64,000 nucleotides of DNA, from positions 1 through 64,000 of the forward strand of contig CALLUD010000022.1 in the NCBI GenBank assembly GCA_938011325.1, written 5' to 3'. This stretch comes from an uncultured Spartobacteria bacterium. GTDB taxonomy: Bacteria > Verrucomicrobiota > Verrucomicrobiia > Chthoniobacterales > JAATET01. Positions 17,413 through 26,611 of the stretch are shown here, in pieces. Every line of letters starts with the position of its first letter. Position 1 is the stretch's first letter. The translations under genes and the position numbers were made by a program. The notes under the pieces were generated by a model, which worked only from the letters and a program-made list of their open reading frames with translations, was not told where the DNA came from and made no database searches.

Positions 17413-18633
17413 ATGGCAAAGCGGCGGATCAAGAGAGTGCTGGTGGCGGCGACAGACGACACTCCGCTCGGCGTCCCACTTCTCGACGGCATTACGGCCT
17501 TCACGAAGCAAACCGAACCTTGGCTGATCTGCCCCACCAACAACGGGGAGCAGCTGCTCGAGATCGTCGAGCACCTGAAGCCCGACGGCATGATCGTTGC
17601 GCGTGTTTCGAGTCCGCTGCCCATCGAGGAGATCGCTGCACTGGACACCCCATGCGTGTTTGTGGGCATTTCCGAGGCACGGCCCGACCGGCATCCCGTT
17701 CTCATTGGTGACCACCCGTTGATCGGACGCACCGGCGCCCATCATTTGCTGGATACCCACGCGATTTCCTATGGCTTCGTGGGATATCAAGACACCGTCT
17801 TTTCCGAGCATCGCCGTGACGCCTTCCTCGAGGAAATCCGAAACCGCGGCCACTCACCGCATCATTTCGATTTTCCGCCCTTCGTTCCCGGCACCGAGCC
17901 GATGAACCCATACGGCCGGGAGGCGACGTCCGGTCCGTTTGCCAAATGGCTGCTCGGTCTGCCACGTCCGATCGCGCTCATGGCCGCGAACGACCAGCTC
18001 GCGCACCTCATCGCGCTGGCGTGCATTCAAATGCAGCTGCGCATTCCCGAAGATGTCGCCCTTCTAGGCGTGGACGACATTCACCGCTATTGCCAGACGG
18101 TGTTTCCTCCGCTCTCGACCATTCGCGCTCCCGTTGCCGAGATCGGCTGGGAAGCCGCCCGGCTTCTTCACGAATGGATGCACGGCCAGCGACCGGAACC
18201 CGGCGTGCGTGCGTTCTCGAACATTGAGCTCGTTCCGCGCCAGTCCACGCAGATTCATCGCGTCGACGACGACGTCATCTCCCGCGCGCTTGTCTTCATC
18301 ACGGAAAACATCGAGCGGCACTTCACCGTGCTCGACATTCAGAAGCATGTCGGCGCGTCACGCCGCACGCTGGAACTCCGCTTTCAGGAAGTGCTCGGCC
18401 GTTCACCACTCGTCGAGATTCGTCGCCAGCGCATCGAGCACGCGAAGAAGCTTCTCGCGGGAACGATGGATCCCGTTCAACGAATCGCCGCACGCTGCGG
18501 GTTCAACAGCACGACGCGCTTTTGCATCGTCTTTCGCGAGCAGACCGGCCTGCGCCCCCTCGCCTACCGGCGCAAGATCAATCCCGCGGCACATCGCCAC
18601 AAGAGCGCCGCAGCCGAGCTTGTCGCTGCGTAG
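17413..18633 (+). CDS. XylR-type transcriptional regulator (LacI-like sensor, AraC HTH)
   Basis: A 406-residue regulator. Residues about 8-275 form a periplasmic-binding-protein-like sensor (MIVARVSSPLPIEEIAALDTP, later IPEDVALLGVDDIHRYCQ). The last 100 residues are an AraC-type double HTH (FTVLDIQKHVGASRRTLE; IAARCGFNSTTRFCIVFRE). It has the layout of E. coli XylR, which senses a sugar. It lies 18 bases from the stop of the convergent 1245-residue secreted protein gene. In Verrucomicrobia and Planctomycetes such regulators often sit beside the sugar-utilisation or secreted genes they control, so the target could be the secreted/PEP-CTERM genes, but this is inference. Confidence 0.9.
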   Translation: MAKRRIKRVLVAATDDTPLGVPLLDGITAFTKQTEPWLICPTNNGEQLLEIVEHLKPDGMIVARVSSPLPIEEIAALDTPCVFVGISEARPDRHPVLIGDHPLIGRTGAHHLLDTHAISYGFVGYQDTVFSEHRRDAFLEEIRNRGHSPHHFDFPPFVPGTEPMNPYGREATSGPFAKWLLGLPRPIALMAANDQLAHLIALACIQMQLRIPEDVALLGVDDIHRYCQTVFPPLSTIRAPVAEIGWEAARLLHEWMHGQRPEPGVRAFSNIELVPRQSTQIHRVDDDVISRALVFITENIERHFTVLDIQKHVGASRRTLELRFQEVLGRSPLVEIRRQRIEHAKKLLAGTMDPVQRIAARCGFNSTTRFCIVFREQTGLRPLAYRRKINPAAHRHKSAAAELVAA

Positions 18634-18650
18634 TCACGCCCGAGCGCGAC

Positions 18651-21600
18651 TCAGTTGGCATCCATGAGGATCCGCAGCCGGATGAAACGGCTCAACGCAT
18701 CCTGCATCGGAACGTTGTCGCGCACACACACCCGCTGCAGGCCGTCACCAGACGGAGTCGCGCCGACAACCGTCGTGAATCCAGGCCCGGACTGCCACGT
18801 CTTCAACTCGCTCGATACCTCCACGCGATACTCGACGTCGGGTGCGTTTTCACGAGCCGTGTAGGCCAGAGCGAGGTAGTCCTGCCCGCCCGTCTCGATG
18901 CGCTCGGCAATTGGAATCCCGACAATGGCGGGATCCGTAGGGCCGAGATTCAATGCGTAGCGGGCGAGGTTTGTCAGCCCATCACCGCCCGGAACCGCAT
19001 CCGGCGCCGCGGCCGGGTTGTCGATGCTGCCGTAGTGCTCGATCTGCCAGAGCTGAAAGGCCGTGAGCGGCGTGGCGATGATGCGAAACTCGTCGATGCG
19101 GACCTTCTCGCCAACGATCGACGCGAAGACGCCGACGGCATCGACCTCCGTCGCGGAGAGCGGTGCGGACGGCGCATCGCCAACCGCAAGCGTGGACGCG
19201 TCGAGCGTGCGCCACGCGGCCGGGGTTCCGTCGAACACAAAGTCCTGCGGGGTCCAGACGCTGTTGCCGCTCGAGTCGGAGAACGTCTGCGCCGAGACAT
19301 ACCAGGAATCGCCGATCCGGACGGCCACCCGCGTCGTGTTCGATGGCGAGCCATTTCGCGTGTAAAAAGACACCCCTGCCAACGCGGACTTGTCCAGTGC
19401 GTCACCGACCTCCACCCAAGCGAGCACGGGGTTCACCACGGTGTTCAGCCCCATCACGAGGTAACCGGGCGTGCCCGCAGCGCCGGCGTTGTTGTTGGCA
19501 ATGTTCGGCGAATTGAGCGGCACGGGAATGCTCGAAGTGTAATCGACCACCGCGCCTCCCGAGGATTTCCCAAGCGCCCGCCAGCCGGTCGCCGAGCCGA
19601 TCGGCGTGTCCGCGCCAGCCTCGACGCCCTGCGTGAAATGCTCGATGAGCACATCCGTCCAGCCGGGAGTCGCGACGACCTCCGACGAATTCGCGCTCTC
19701 CGAAGACCCCACTGCGGCGACCACGTAATAATACGACGTGCCGTTGGTGAGTCCGTCGTCCGTGTAGCTCGTTCCTTCCGTGGTGCCCACCGTTTCGTAT
19801 GGCCCGCCCGCAGTGAGGGAGCGCTTGATCGTGTAGCTTGAGGCCCCGGTGGCCGCTGTCCATTTCAACGTGACACTGCGATTGTCGGAGGTTGCGGAAA
19901 GCCCTGCGGGAACGGCCGGCGGTGGCGTGCCGGTGACCGTGAAGTTCAGCGTGAGCGCTTCGCCTGCCGTGGAGTTTTGGTAGGGCGTTGCCGTGAGCGT
20001 GTGAGAGCCGGATGCAAGCTCGACCGGCGCGTAGTCGTATCCCGGGCTGTCGCCGACGCCAGGCGCGTCCGAGGTCGGTGCGACGGTGTAGGGCCAGTTC
20101 GTTTCGGCGACCGTCCTGCCGTCGAGATTCAGCACCACGCGACTGACGACCCACGGGCTCGTGTTCGCCCGGAGCGCGAGATTCGCCGGCAGCTTCGACC
20201 GATCGAGCACGGCATTCTGCGGGATCGGATCATACCCATAAATTGGTGCGTCGGTATCCGCGTCGAAGAGCGTGAAGCCCGTGACGCGTCCGGCGACCAG
20301 CGGCGGATTCGCCGGCTCGACCAGCCAGTGCGGCTGGGTGAAGGCGCCGTTTCTCGCGACGTCCCAGAATTCGAATCGCACCCATTTCGCATCGGAGAGG
20401 TCTGCATCGATCTCGATTGTCCCACGGCCGAATTCGCGAAGATCCACGAGCGACTTCTTCACTTTGTGGACGCCGTCGTCGTTGCCCCAGGTGATCTCGG
20501 CGAAAGCCGGCGGGAAATACCATTCCACGTCGGCGGAGACGCCATTCTCCGTGACATCCCACGAGTGAATGAGCACCTCTCCCGTCGTCGTAAAGTATCG
20601 TCCGTTCTTCAACGCATCGACCACCGTGCTCCAGTCATCCTTCGGCGGCATCCCGGGCAGCTGCACGTAGTTGACGTTGAGGTGCGTGTAGAGTTCGTGA
20701 TTCGGATGCGCCTCGAACGTGTCGGTTTCGCCGAATTGATATTTGCGATAGCCCCACTGCGCCGTGTCGTCCATCAGCTCGAACGACCGGTAGCCGAGGC
20801 GGTCCTTCGAAAAGTCCATCGGCATCGCCTTCCACCCTCCGGTTTGGAAAAGCGGATCGTGGTAAAAATCGGTGTCCACGTAACTGTCCGGTTCGAAGCG
20901 TGAGCCTTTCACCCGCGGATGCGAGCTCCACGCGATGCCACCCTCGTCCCGGAGGAGTTGCAGCATGCCCGAGGAGTCACCGACTTGATACACCACTGGA
21001 TACGTCACACCATCGGACACGACATTGGTCTGCCGGTAGGTGCGTCCCCCCTGCCCCGGCCAGCCGGTAAAATAGACGGGCTTCGGGAACATGTAGGACC
21101 AGTGTCCGCCGAAGAAGTTGTTGTATTCCTCGCTCGGCAGAAACAGGAACTCATCGTCCGAGTGCTGCGCGCAAAGCTCGAACATGTCGCGCAACTGCGA
21201 GAGCCGCGGCTCCGTGTTGTTGAACGGATTCCCCGGACCGTGAAATTCCTGAACGTTTGCGATCTGCACGCCGAGCGCCTTCATGGCCTGCTTGAACGGC
21301 GTGAAGAGATCCCGCCGCCGCGATCGCCACTCCATCACCATCTCCGGATGGAAATGGATGACCAACTTGTAGTGGCCATCGACCGGCTTGTAGAAGTCCC
21401 CGTTCGTGTAGGTCAGCACACGGTCGAGCGTCTGCTGCGGAGTCCCCGTCCCAATCAGCAGGAAAAAATCCATCCTCTGCGTGGCGCCCTTGGGCGCATC
21501 GACCCATGGCCGGTAACGCAGATCCGCACTCGGCGACATTCGCGTGCCGAAAAACGTCTTTCCCGCCTGCAGGTAGCCGAAGTTGTTGCTGAAGTCGGTG

Positions 21601-22388
21601 GGATACATCGCCGTGTGCGGCGGCGCCATCACGGCGAGCGTCCCGTTGCCCGCCGGGAAGCGGGCCATCATCGTGCGATGTCGCGCGGCGATCGCCGCCT
21701 CGGTGCCGGGCGCGGTCGCGCCAATCTGCGCTTTGGTGCGGACTTGAAACTCTCCGTTTTGATCGCGATATGCGATCGATTGAAGGTCGCCGAAAACGAG
21801 TGCGTCGAAGATGTAGGCCACCCACGGGTCGGTCACGGTCATTGACGCTTCGAACTGCACCATCGGACTGCCGGCGTAAACCGTGCATGCCAGCTCGCCC
21901 TGGTAGCCGTTCACCCGCAGCGGTGCGAAGACGATCTTCACGCGCGAGTCGCTCTCGCTCTCGACGCGCACCGAGGTGGTGTCGAGCTGCGAGAGGTGCG
22001 CGACGGGAGGCGGCTGATTCGCATCCACCCGTTCGAAGAAAATGTAAGGTGCGCTCGTCTTTGGCACGCGATTGCCGAGCGTCACGCGGTAACGCGGATC
22101 AACATCCTGCGCGACATTCTTGAATTCCCCCCCACCCGACTTCGCGGCGATGCTGCGAAGAAGCGGCTGCCCCGCCTCGAGATTGAACGCGATACGAAAC
22201 TCGTCGCCGGCATTGTCCGGCCACGTCACCACGAGCGTATCGGGATCCGGATTTTCCACAGCGATCGGCCCGCCTGACTCGTAGCCCGATAGATCGACGG
22301 TGGTGGCGGTCTTTGCCTGAGCAGTGGTGGAAAGCAGAAGCGCCGCAAATACCGCCCGCAAAGCGAAGGAAGGAACACGAATCATCAT
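18651..22388 (-). CDS. Large secreted protein with PHP-like and FN3 domains
   Basis: A 1245-residue exported protein with an N-terminal signal peptide (FAALLLSTTAQA). Residues about 340-610 resemble a CehA/McbA-type PHP metallohydrolase: IHFHPE (His345, His347), PSEEY (418-422), SSHPR (488-492) and, at the end, the typical VVDALKNGRYFTTTGE. An FN3 domain follows near 835-920 (LKWTAATGASSYTIKR). A beta-rich module then leads to a C-terminal segment with GGDGLTNLARYALNLGP, a pattern common at the ends of verrucomicrobial secreted proteins. The metal-site assignment is inference. It lies downstream of the two PEP-CTERM genes on the same strand. The substrate is unknown. Confidence 0.8.
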   Translation of the reverse strand: MMIRVPSFALRAVFAALLLSTTAQAKTATTVDLSGYESGGPIAVENPDPDTLVVTWPDNAGDEFRIAFNLEAGQPLLRSIAAKSGGGEFKNVAQDVDPRYRVTLGNRVPKTSAPYIFFERVDANQPPPVAHLSQLDTTSVRVESESDSRVKIVFAPLRVNGYQGELACTVYAGSPMVQFEASMTVTDPWVAYIFDALVFGDLQSIAYRDQNGEFQVRTKAQIGATAPGTEAAIAARHRTMMARFPAGNGTLAVMAPPHTAMYPTDFSNNFGYLQAGKTFFGTRMSPSADLRYRPWVDAPKGATQRMDFFLLIGTGTPQQTLDRVLTYTNGDFYKPVDGHYKLVIHFHPEMVMEWRSRRRDLFTPFKQAMKALGVQIANVQEFHGPGNPFNNTEPRLSQLRDMFELCAQHSDDEFLFLPSEEYNNFFGGHWSYMFPKPVYFTGWPGQGGRTYRQTNVVSDGVTYPVVYQVGDSSGMLQLLRDEGGIAWSSHPRVKGSRFEPDSYVDTDFYHDPLFQTGGWKAMPMDFSKDRLGYRSFELMDDTAQWGYRKYQFGETDTFEAHPNHELYTHLNVNYVQLPGMPPKDDWSTVVDALKNGRYFTTTGEVLIHSWDVTENGVSADVEWYFPPAFAEITWGNDDGVHKVKKSLVDLREFGRGTIEIDADLSDAKWVRFEFWDVARNGAFTQPHWLVEPANPPLVAGRVTGFTLFDADTDAPIYGYDPIPQNAVLDRSKLPANLALRANTSPWVVSRVVLNLDGRTVAETNWPYTVAPTSDAPGVGDSPGYDYAPVELASGSHTLTATPYQNSTAGEALTLNFTVTGTPPPAVPAGLSATSDNRSVTLKWTAATGASSYTIKRSLTAGGPYETVGTTEGTSYTDDGLTNGTSYYYVVAAVGSSESANSSEVVATPGWTDVLIEHFTQGVEAGADTPIGSATGWRALGKSSGGAVVDYTSSIPVPLNSPNIANNNAGAAGTPGYLVMGLNTVVNPVLAWVEVGDALDKSALAGVSFYTRNGSPSNTTRVAVRIGDSWYVSAQTFSDSSGNSVWTPQDFVFDGTPAAWRTLDASTLAVGDAPSAPLSATEVDAVGVFASIVGEKVRIDEFRIIATPLTAFQLWQIEHYGSIDNPAAAPDAVPGGDGLTNLARYALNLGPTDPAIVGIPIAERIETGGQDYLALAYTARENAPDVEYRVEVSSELKTWQSGPGFTTVVGATPSGDGLQRVCVRDNVPMQDALSRFIRLRILMDAN

Positions 22389-22410
22389 AAATCACAAAAA
22401 GCGCGGAATG

Positions 22411-22448
22411 CGGGAGCGGGCCCACCCCCAACAAGGTGCCCGCTCCCG
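22411..22448 (-). terminator. Perfect 11-bp inverted repeat, possible terminator or attenuator
   Basis: CGGGAGCGGGC (22411-22421) is repeated in inverted form at 22438-22448. On the minus strand a TTTTT lies about 15 bases beyond the hairpin, so it may end transcription of the PEP-CTERM gene upstream, or act as an attenuator: it sits only about 25 bases before the start of the 1245-residue protein gene. Confidence 0.5.
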
Positions 22449-22602
22449 CGATTCCTGGACGCACCAGGGCCTCCACACTCCACATGGAACGTCTCTGTCC
22501 TGGTGTCGTTTTGGGGTTTCAGGAAAAGAAGGAAGTGCACAGCTCTCCGCCCCGGGGGGACAGACGCCCAAAGCCGTCCCGCCCGAGGCTCGGTAAATCA
22601 AT

Positions 22603-23538
22603 TCATCGTCGCGCGAATCTTCGTCGAAGGGTCAACGCGACCCCGCCCGCAAGAGCCGCCACCAGCAAGGCGCGAACGTCCGGCTCGGGAATGGCCACCG
22701 GAGCCACAAGGTTGATGTTCGAGGCGTCGAGATAGATGTCATCGAGGTAGAAAATGTCGTTCGCGCCGGTGCCCGGCAGCCCATTGACGACAAGGAAGTA
22801 ACCGATGTCCGTCGAAGGACGGGAACCGCCATTGCGAAACGCCATGTTGCTGGGCGCGCCGTCAGGACCGGTCAGCAAAATCGGCTCCGGATCGCTCTCG
22901 CCCTGGTAGTAGAACAGGGAGGTGTTCGTCTGCGTATCGATGACCTGATAAATCCCGGACCACGTGCCCGAGGTCCAATGCACGCCGGTGTCCACCGTGC
23001 CGCCGCCGTTGCGTGGGCGAAAAACGTCCGTCGTTCCGGCCACGATGCTGCCCCCGGAGACGTTGAGCTGCGACTGGTAATTCGCCGCGTTGTTCACGTT
23101 GTCCGTGAGCGTGCCCAGATCGGCGCCGCCGAAGTTGACGTCGGGCGTGTCGCTCAACGACACCCGGTAGATCCGGTAAAACAACGTGCCCGTCGTGAGA
23201 TTGGCAATTGACATGGGCGTGCCGGTGGCTGCTTCGACGAACTGTCCGGTGAACGCGTAACCCACCGCGTCGAGCGACAACACGTTGTTGCCCGGACGTG
23301 TCGGGTCGGCGATCACGGTATAGTTGCCGTAACGTGCGGCGGGATTCGCGATCTCCTGCACCGCAACCGAGAAGTTCTCGTTCGGACTCGTGTCGTCGGC
23401 GAGATCGTAACCAACCGGCAGGTCGTCGAAGTTTTGATACAGGACGAAGTCGGCGTGCGCGGCCGTTGACAGGCTCAGGAGGATTGCCAGAGCCCAGCCC
23501 GTGGTCCCGCCGTCAGGGAAGAAGGTCAGTAAGCGCAT
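22603..23538 (-). CDS. PEP-CTERM sorting-domain protein (copy A)
   Basis: A 311-residue exported protein: signal peptide at about 12-29 (WALAILLSLSTAAHA), a beta-rich body and a C-terminal sorting signal AIPEPDVRALLV, hydrophobic span, then RRRFARR. PEP-CTERM signals are cut by an exosortase, which usually anchors the protein at the surface or in extracellular polymer. It is a close paralogue of the next gene; whole blocks match, such as RPRNGGGTVDTGVHW and SPSNMAFRNGG-like segments. The exosortase itself is not in the window. Confidence 0.88.
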   Translation of the reverse strand: MRLLTFFPDGGTTGWALAILLSLSTAAHADFVLYQNFDDLPVGYDLADDTSPNENFSVAVQEIANPAARYGNYTVIADPTRPGNNVLSLDAVGYAFTGQFVEAATGTPMSIANLTTGTLFYRIYRVSLSDTPDVNFGGADLGTLTDNVNNAANYQSQLNVSGGSIVAGTTDVFRPRNGGGTVDTGVHWTSGTWSGIYQVIDTQTNTSLFYYQGESDPEPILLTGPDGAPSNMAFRNGGSRPSTDIGYFLVVNGLPGTGANDIFYLDDIYLDASNINLVAPVAIPEPDVRALLVAALAGGVALTLRRRFARR

Positions 23539-23593
23539 GATGATTGCTCTTTTGGTCGAGGGAGATTTGCGTCACCAAGGCAGCGGCGCAGGA

Positions 23594-24577
23594 TCAGCAG
23601 GAACGACGACGGCGCCCAATCAGCGCCACTCCACAGAGCGCGGCGAACGCAACGCCAGCGACCGTGGGTTCCGGCACCGAGCTGATCGGCACGGGACTCA
23701 CCAGGTTGGCACTCGTTGCATCGACGTAGATGTCGTCGATGTAGAAGGTATCGTTCACTCCGCCACCCGGCAGACCATTCACCGCAAGGAAGTAACCAAT
23801 GTCCGTCGAGGGACGGGACCCACCGTTGCGAAACGCCATGTTGCTCGGCGAGCCGCCGGGACCGGTCAGCAGAATCGGCGCCGGGTCGCTCTCGCCTTGA
23901 TAATAGAACTGCGTGGTGTTCGTCGCAGTGTCGATAACCTGGAAAATCCCGAACCACGTGCCCGCGGTCCAGTGGACTCCGGTATCCACCGTGCCACCGC
24001 CGTTCCGCGGCCGGAGAATGTCCGTCGTTCCAGCCATGACGCTGCCGCCGGAAACATTCAGCTGCGACTGGTAGTTCGCCGCGTTGTTCGTGTTGTCGGT
24101 CACCGTGCCGATATCGGCACCGCCGAAATTGATGTCGGGCGTGTTGTTCACCGACTCCCGATAAACGCGGTAGAACAACGTGCCGGTCTGCAGATTCACG
24201 ATGGGATTGGCCGTCCCCGTCGAAGCGTCCACGATCTGCCCCGTAAAGGCATATCCCACCGCGTCCAGCTCGAGCAGCTTGTTGCCCGCGTTGGTCGGGT
24301 CGGAGATCACCGTGTAGCCGCCATAGCGTGCACCGGAATTGCCGGCGCCGATGTCCTGCGTCGCGACGGTGAAGTTTTCGTTGGGGTTCGAGTTGTCGGC
24401 AATGTCATAGCCGACCGGAAGGGCGTCGAAATTTTGGTAAAGCGTCCAGGCCGCCTCGAGCGGCGCGACGCCAAAAGTGCTTGCTGCGAAAACGCAGAAC
24501 AGCGTCTTTACACGCCGGGGTAAGGATGACGCGACTGGGCCTTGGAGAAGGAGGCTGCGGGGGGAGCGAATATTCAT
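23594..24577 (-). CDS. PEP-CTERM sorting-domain protein (copy B)
   Basis: A 327-residue paralogue of the downstream copy, separated from it by 55 bases. The signal peptide is preceded by a longer basic N-terminus; mature start near LEAAWTLYQNFDALP. The body matches copy A almost throughout (NNAANYQSQLNVSGGS, GSRPSTDIGYFL). The sorting signal is SVPEPTVAGVAF followed by a hydrophobic span and GRRRRSC. The pair probably arose by tandem duplication followed by divergence, mainly in the N-terminus and the sorting signal. The ligand or role of the body is unknown. Confidence 0.88.
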   Translation of the reverse strand: MNIRSPRSLLLQGPVASSLPRRVKTLFCVFAASTFGVAPLEAAWTLYQNFDALPVGYDIADNSNPNENFTVATQDIGAGNSGARYGGYTVISDPTNAGNKLLELDAVGYAFTGQIVDASTGTANPIVNLQTGTLFYRVYRESVNNTPDINFGGADIGTVTDNTNNAANYQSQLNVSGGSVMAGTTDILRPRNGGGTVDTGVHWTAGTWFGIFQVIDTATNTTQFYYQGESDPAPILLTGPGGSPSNMAFRNGGSRPSTDIGYFLAVNGLPGGGVNDTFYIDDIYVDATSANLVSPVPISSVPEPTVAGVAFAALCGVALIGRRRRSC

Positions 24578-24603
24578 TTTCAGCGGGGGTCGTTTAGCCG
24601 CTG

Positions 24604-24630
24604 ATTAGAAGTCTCACCCCGCAAGGTCAA
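24604..24630 (-). promoter_or_regulatory. Candidate promoter for PEP-CTERM copy B
   Basis: On the minus strand TTGACC (24625-24630) precedes TCTAAT (24604-24609, five of six matches to TATAAT). The 15-base spacer is short; an overlapping TTGATT four bases further up would give 19. The start codon is about 27 bases downstream of the -10. Confidence 0.35.
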
Positions 24631-24709
24631 TCAATTTTTTGTGTTTTGCGTAAACAACGACACCAGAAATAAACAAGCCTTCCAGTTAACCAATGGAGAA
24701 CGAATATTT

Positions 24710-25876
24710 TTATATTTTTTGCGCACCATCCAACGCGATAGAAAATTGTTCAATTTGCGCATTAGAATGCACGGAAGTCGCCACAGCACGCAGCCGGGCG
24801 CGCCCCTTGGGCACCGTTGGATAGCGGACCGCGCCGACCTGAAATCCCTGGTCCGTCAGCCGTGCGGCAATCCGCACCGCTTTCTCTTCGTCGCCGATCT
24901 CCACCGGAAGAATGGCGCTTTGCGGATCGCTTTCGCCGACCGCTGATGCCAGCAAGCGGATGTTCCGCCAGAGAGCGTCCCGCGCCCCCTCCATTTCTCC
25001 GGTTTCCAGCAACCGCACCGCTTCGACCGCTGCGGCAGCGGCGGATGGCGGCGGGGCCGTGGAGAAGATGAAACTGCGGGCGCGGTTCACGAGAAAGTCG
25101 ATGAGCCGGGCGCTGCCGCAGATCGCTCCACCCGAAGCGCCAAGCGCCTTCCCGAGCGTCGCCATTTGCACATCCACGCGATCGGCGACACCGAGTTCGG
25201 CGGCAAGTCCGCGTCCATTCGGTCCGATCACGCCCGCTGCGTGCGCCTCGTCGAGAAACAGCCACGCGCCGAAACGCTCCTTCAACTCGACAATCTCCCG
25301 CAATGGCGCGCGGTCGCCATCCATGCTGAAGACGCTTTCCGTCACCACCAGCACGCGCGCCTGCGGCTGCGATTCCCGCGCCCAGGCAAGCAGACGTTCG
25401 AGCTTGTCGAGGTGGTTGTGCGGAAAGACGCGAATCGTCGCCTCGCTGAGTCGCGCGCCATCGACCAGACACGCGTGACTGAGCTTGTCGAGAATGACGA
25501 CATCCCCCTTCCCCACCAGTGCGGGAATGGTTCCCAGCGCCGCCGCGTAGCCACTGGCAAAACTGAGCGCCGCCTCCGTGCGCTTGAACCTCGCGAGCGC
25601 CTCCTCGAGTTCGGCGTGGGGAGCGAGGTTTCCGCAAATCAATCGCGCCGAGCCCGACCCCGCACCGAAGCGCTCGATCGCGGCGGCCGCGGCCGCGCGG
25701 AGTCGCGGGTCGTTCGCGAGTCCGAGGTAGTCGTTCGACGAGAAGTTGACGAGCTGACGCCCCTCCGACTCGATCACAATCCCTTGCGGGGAATCGATGC
25801 GTCGCAATCGGCGGCGGAGATTCTGCGATTCGATCGCGGCAAGCTGTTCACCAAGCCAACGATCGAAATCGCTCAT
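24710..25876 (-). CDS. bioF: 8-amino-7-oxononanoate synthase-type enzyme
   Basis: PLP-dependent alpha-oxoamine synthase, 388 residues. In biotin synthesis it condenses pimeloyl-ACP with alanine. Seen: NFSSNDYLGLA, FGAGSGSARLICG, the DEAHAAGVIGPNGRG aspartate region, and the PLP lysine Lys243 in ATLGKALGASGG. Its start lies inside the pdxJ stop (ATGA overlap). No other biotin gene is nearby, so related functions (Kbl- or sphingoid-type synthases) cannot be fully excluded, but the N-terminal SSNDYLGL and the length fit BioF best. The 3' flank is unusually AT-rich. Confidence 0.85.
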   Translation of the reverse strand: MSDFDRWLGEQLAAIESQNLRRRLRRIDSPQGIVIESEGRQLVNFSSNDYLGLANDPRLRAAAAAAIERFGAGSGSARLICGNLAPHAELEEALARFKRTEAALSFASGYAAALGTIPALVGKGDVVILDKLSHACLVDGARLSEATIRVFPHNHLDKLERLLAWARESQPQARVLVVTESVFSMDGDRAPLREIVELKERFGAWLFLDEAHAAGVIGPNGRGLAAELGVADRVDVQMATLGKALGASGGAICGSARLIDFLVNRARSFIFSTAPPPSAAAAAVEAVRLLETGEMEGARDALWRNIRLLASAVGESDPQSAILPVEIGDEEKAVRIAARLTDQGFQVGAVRYPTVPKGRARLRAVATSVHSNAQIEQFSIALDGAQKI

Positions 25877-26607
25877 CGCGTGAGCCGTTTGACCATCTCC
25901 CGCGTCGCCTGCTCCATGCCCACCGCCATGGCCCGCGAAACGATGGAATGCCCGATGTTCAGCTCGTGAAGGTGCGGGATTCGCAGCACCTTCTCGACGT
26001 TCGTGTAATTGATTCCGTGCCCGGCGTTGACGCCGAGATCGAGCGAATGCGCGAGTTCCGCGCCCGCGATGAGCCGGAGCAGCTCGTCATCCTGCGCGCC
26101 GCCCTGCGCGTTCGCAAACGCGCCCGTGTGCAGTTCGACAAAGTCCGCCGAAAGCCGCGCCGCGCATTCGATCTGTTCCCTCTCCGGGTCCACAAAAAGA
26201 CTCACGCGCGTGCCGATGTCCTTCAATCGCGCAATGGTTTCGCGCAACGCGGCCTCGTTGCCCACGCAGTCAAGACCCCCCTCGGTGGTGACCTCCTCGC
26301 GGTTTTCCGGAACGATGCAGGCGTCCGCAGGCGCGACCTTGAGAGCGATCGCCACGATCTCGGACGTGTTGCCCATCTCGAAATTCAGCTTCGTGTCGAT
26401 CTCTTCGCAGAGCCGGAAAATGTCCTCGTCCTGTATGTGCCGGCGGTCGGCCCGAAGGTGCGCGGTGATGCCCGACGCGCCGCCGCGCTCGGCGGCGAGA
26501 GCCGCCGCCACAGGGTCGGGTTCGGCATTTGGAGACTCGGGCATGGCCCGATAGCGCGCCTGCCGAAGCGTGGCGACATGGTCGATGTTTACACCAAGAT
26601 GAATCAT
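25873..26607 (-). CDS. pdxJ: Pyridoxine 5'-phosphate synthase
   Basis: Condenses 1-deoxyxylulose 5-phosphate with aminoacetone 3-phosphate in the last step of the DXP-dependent vitamin B6 pathway. The 244-residue TIM-barrel protein begins LGVNIDHVATLRQAR and contains GITAHLRADRRHI, KLNFEMGNTSEI, TTEGGLD, FVDPE and GHGINYTNV, all characteristic of PdxJ. It overlaps bioF by ATGA; its cofactor product feeds the PLP enzyme made from the next gene. Confidence 0.96.
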   Translation of the reverse strand: MIHLGVNIDHVATLRQARYRAMPESPNAEPDPVAAALAAERGGASGITAHLRADRRHIQDEDIFRLCEEIDTKLNFEMGNTSEIVAIALKVAPADACIVPENREEVTTEGGLDCVGNEAALRETIARLKDIGTRVSLFVDPEREQIECAARLSADFVELHTGAFANAQGGAQDDELLRLIAGAELAHSLDLGVNAGHGINYTNVEKVLRIPHLHELNIGHSIVSRAMAVGMEQATREMVKRLTR

Positions 26608-26611
26608 GAAA

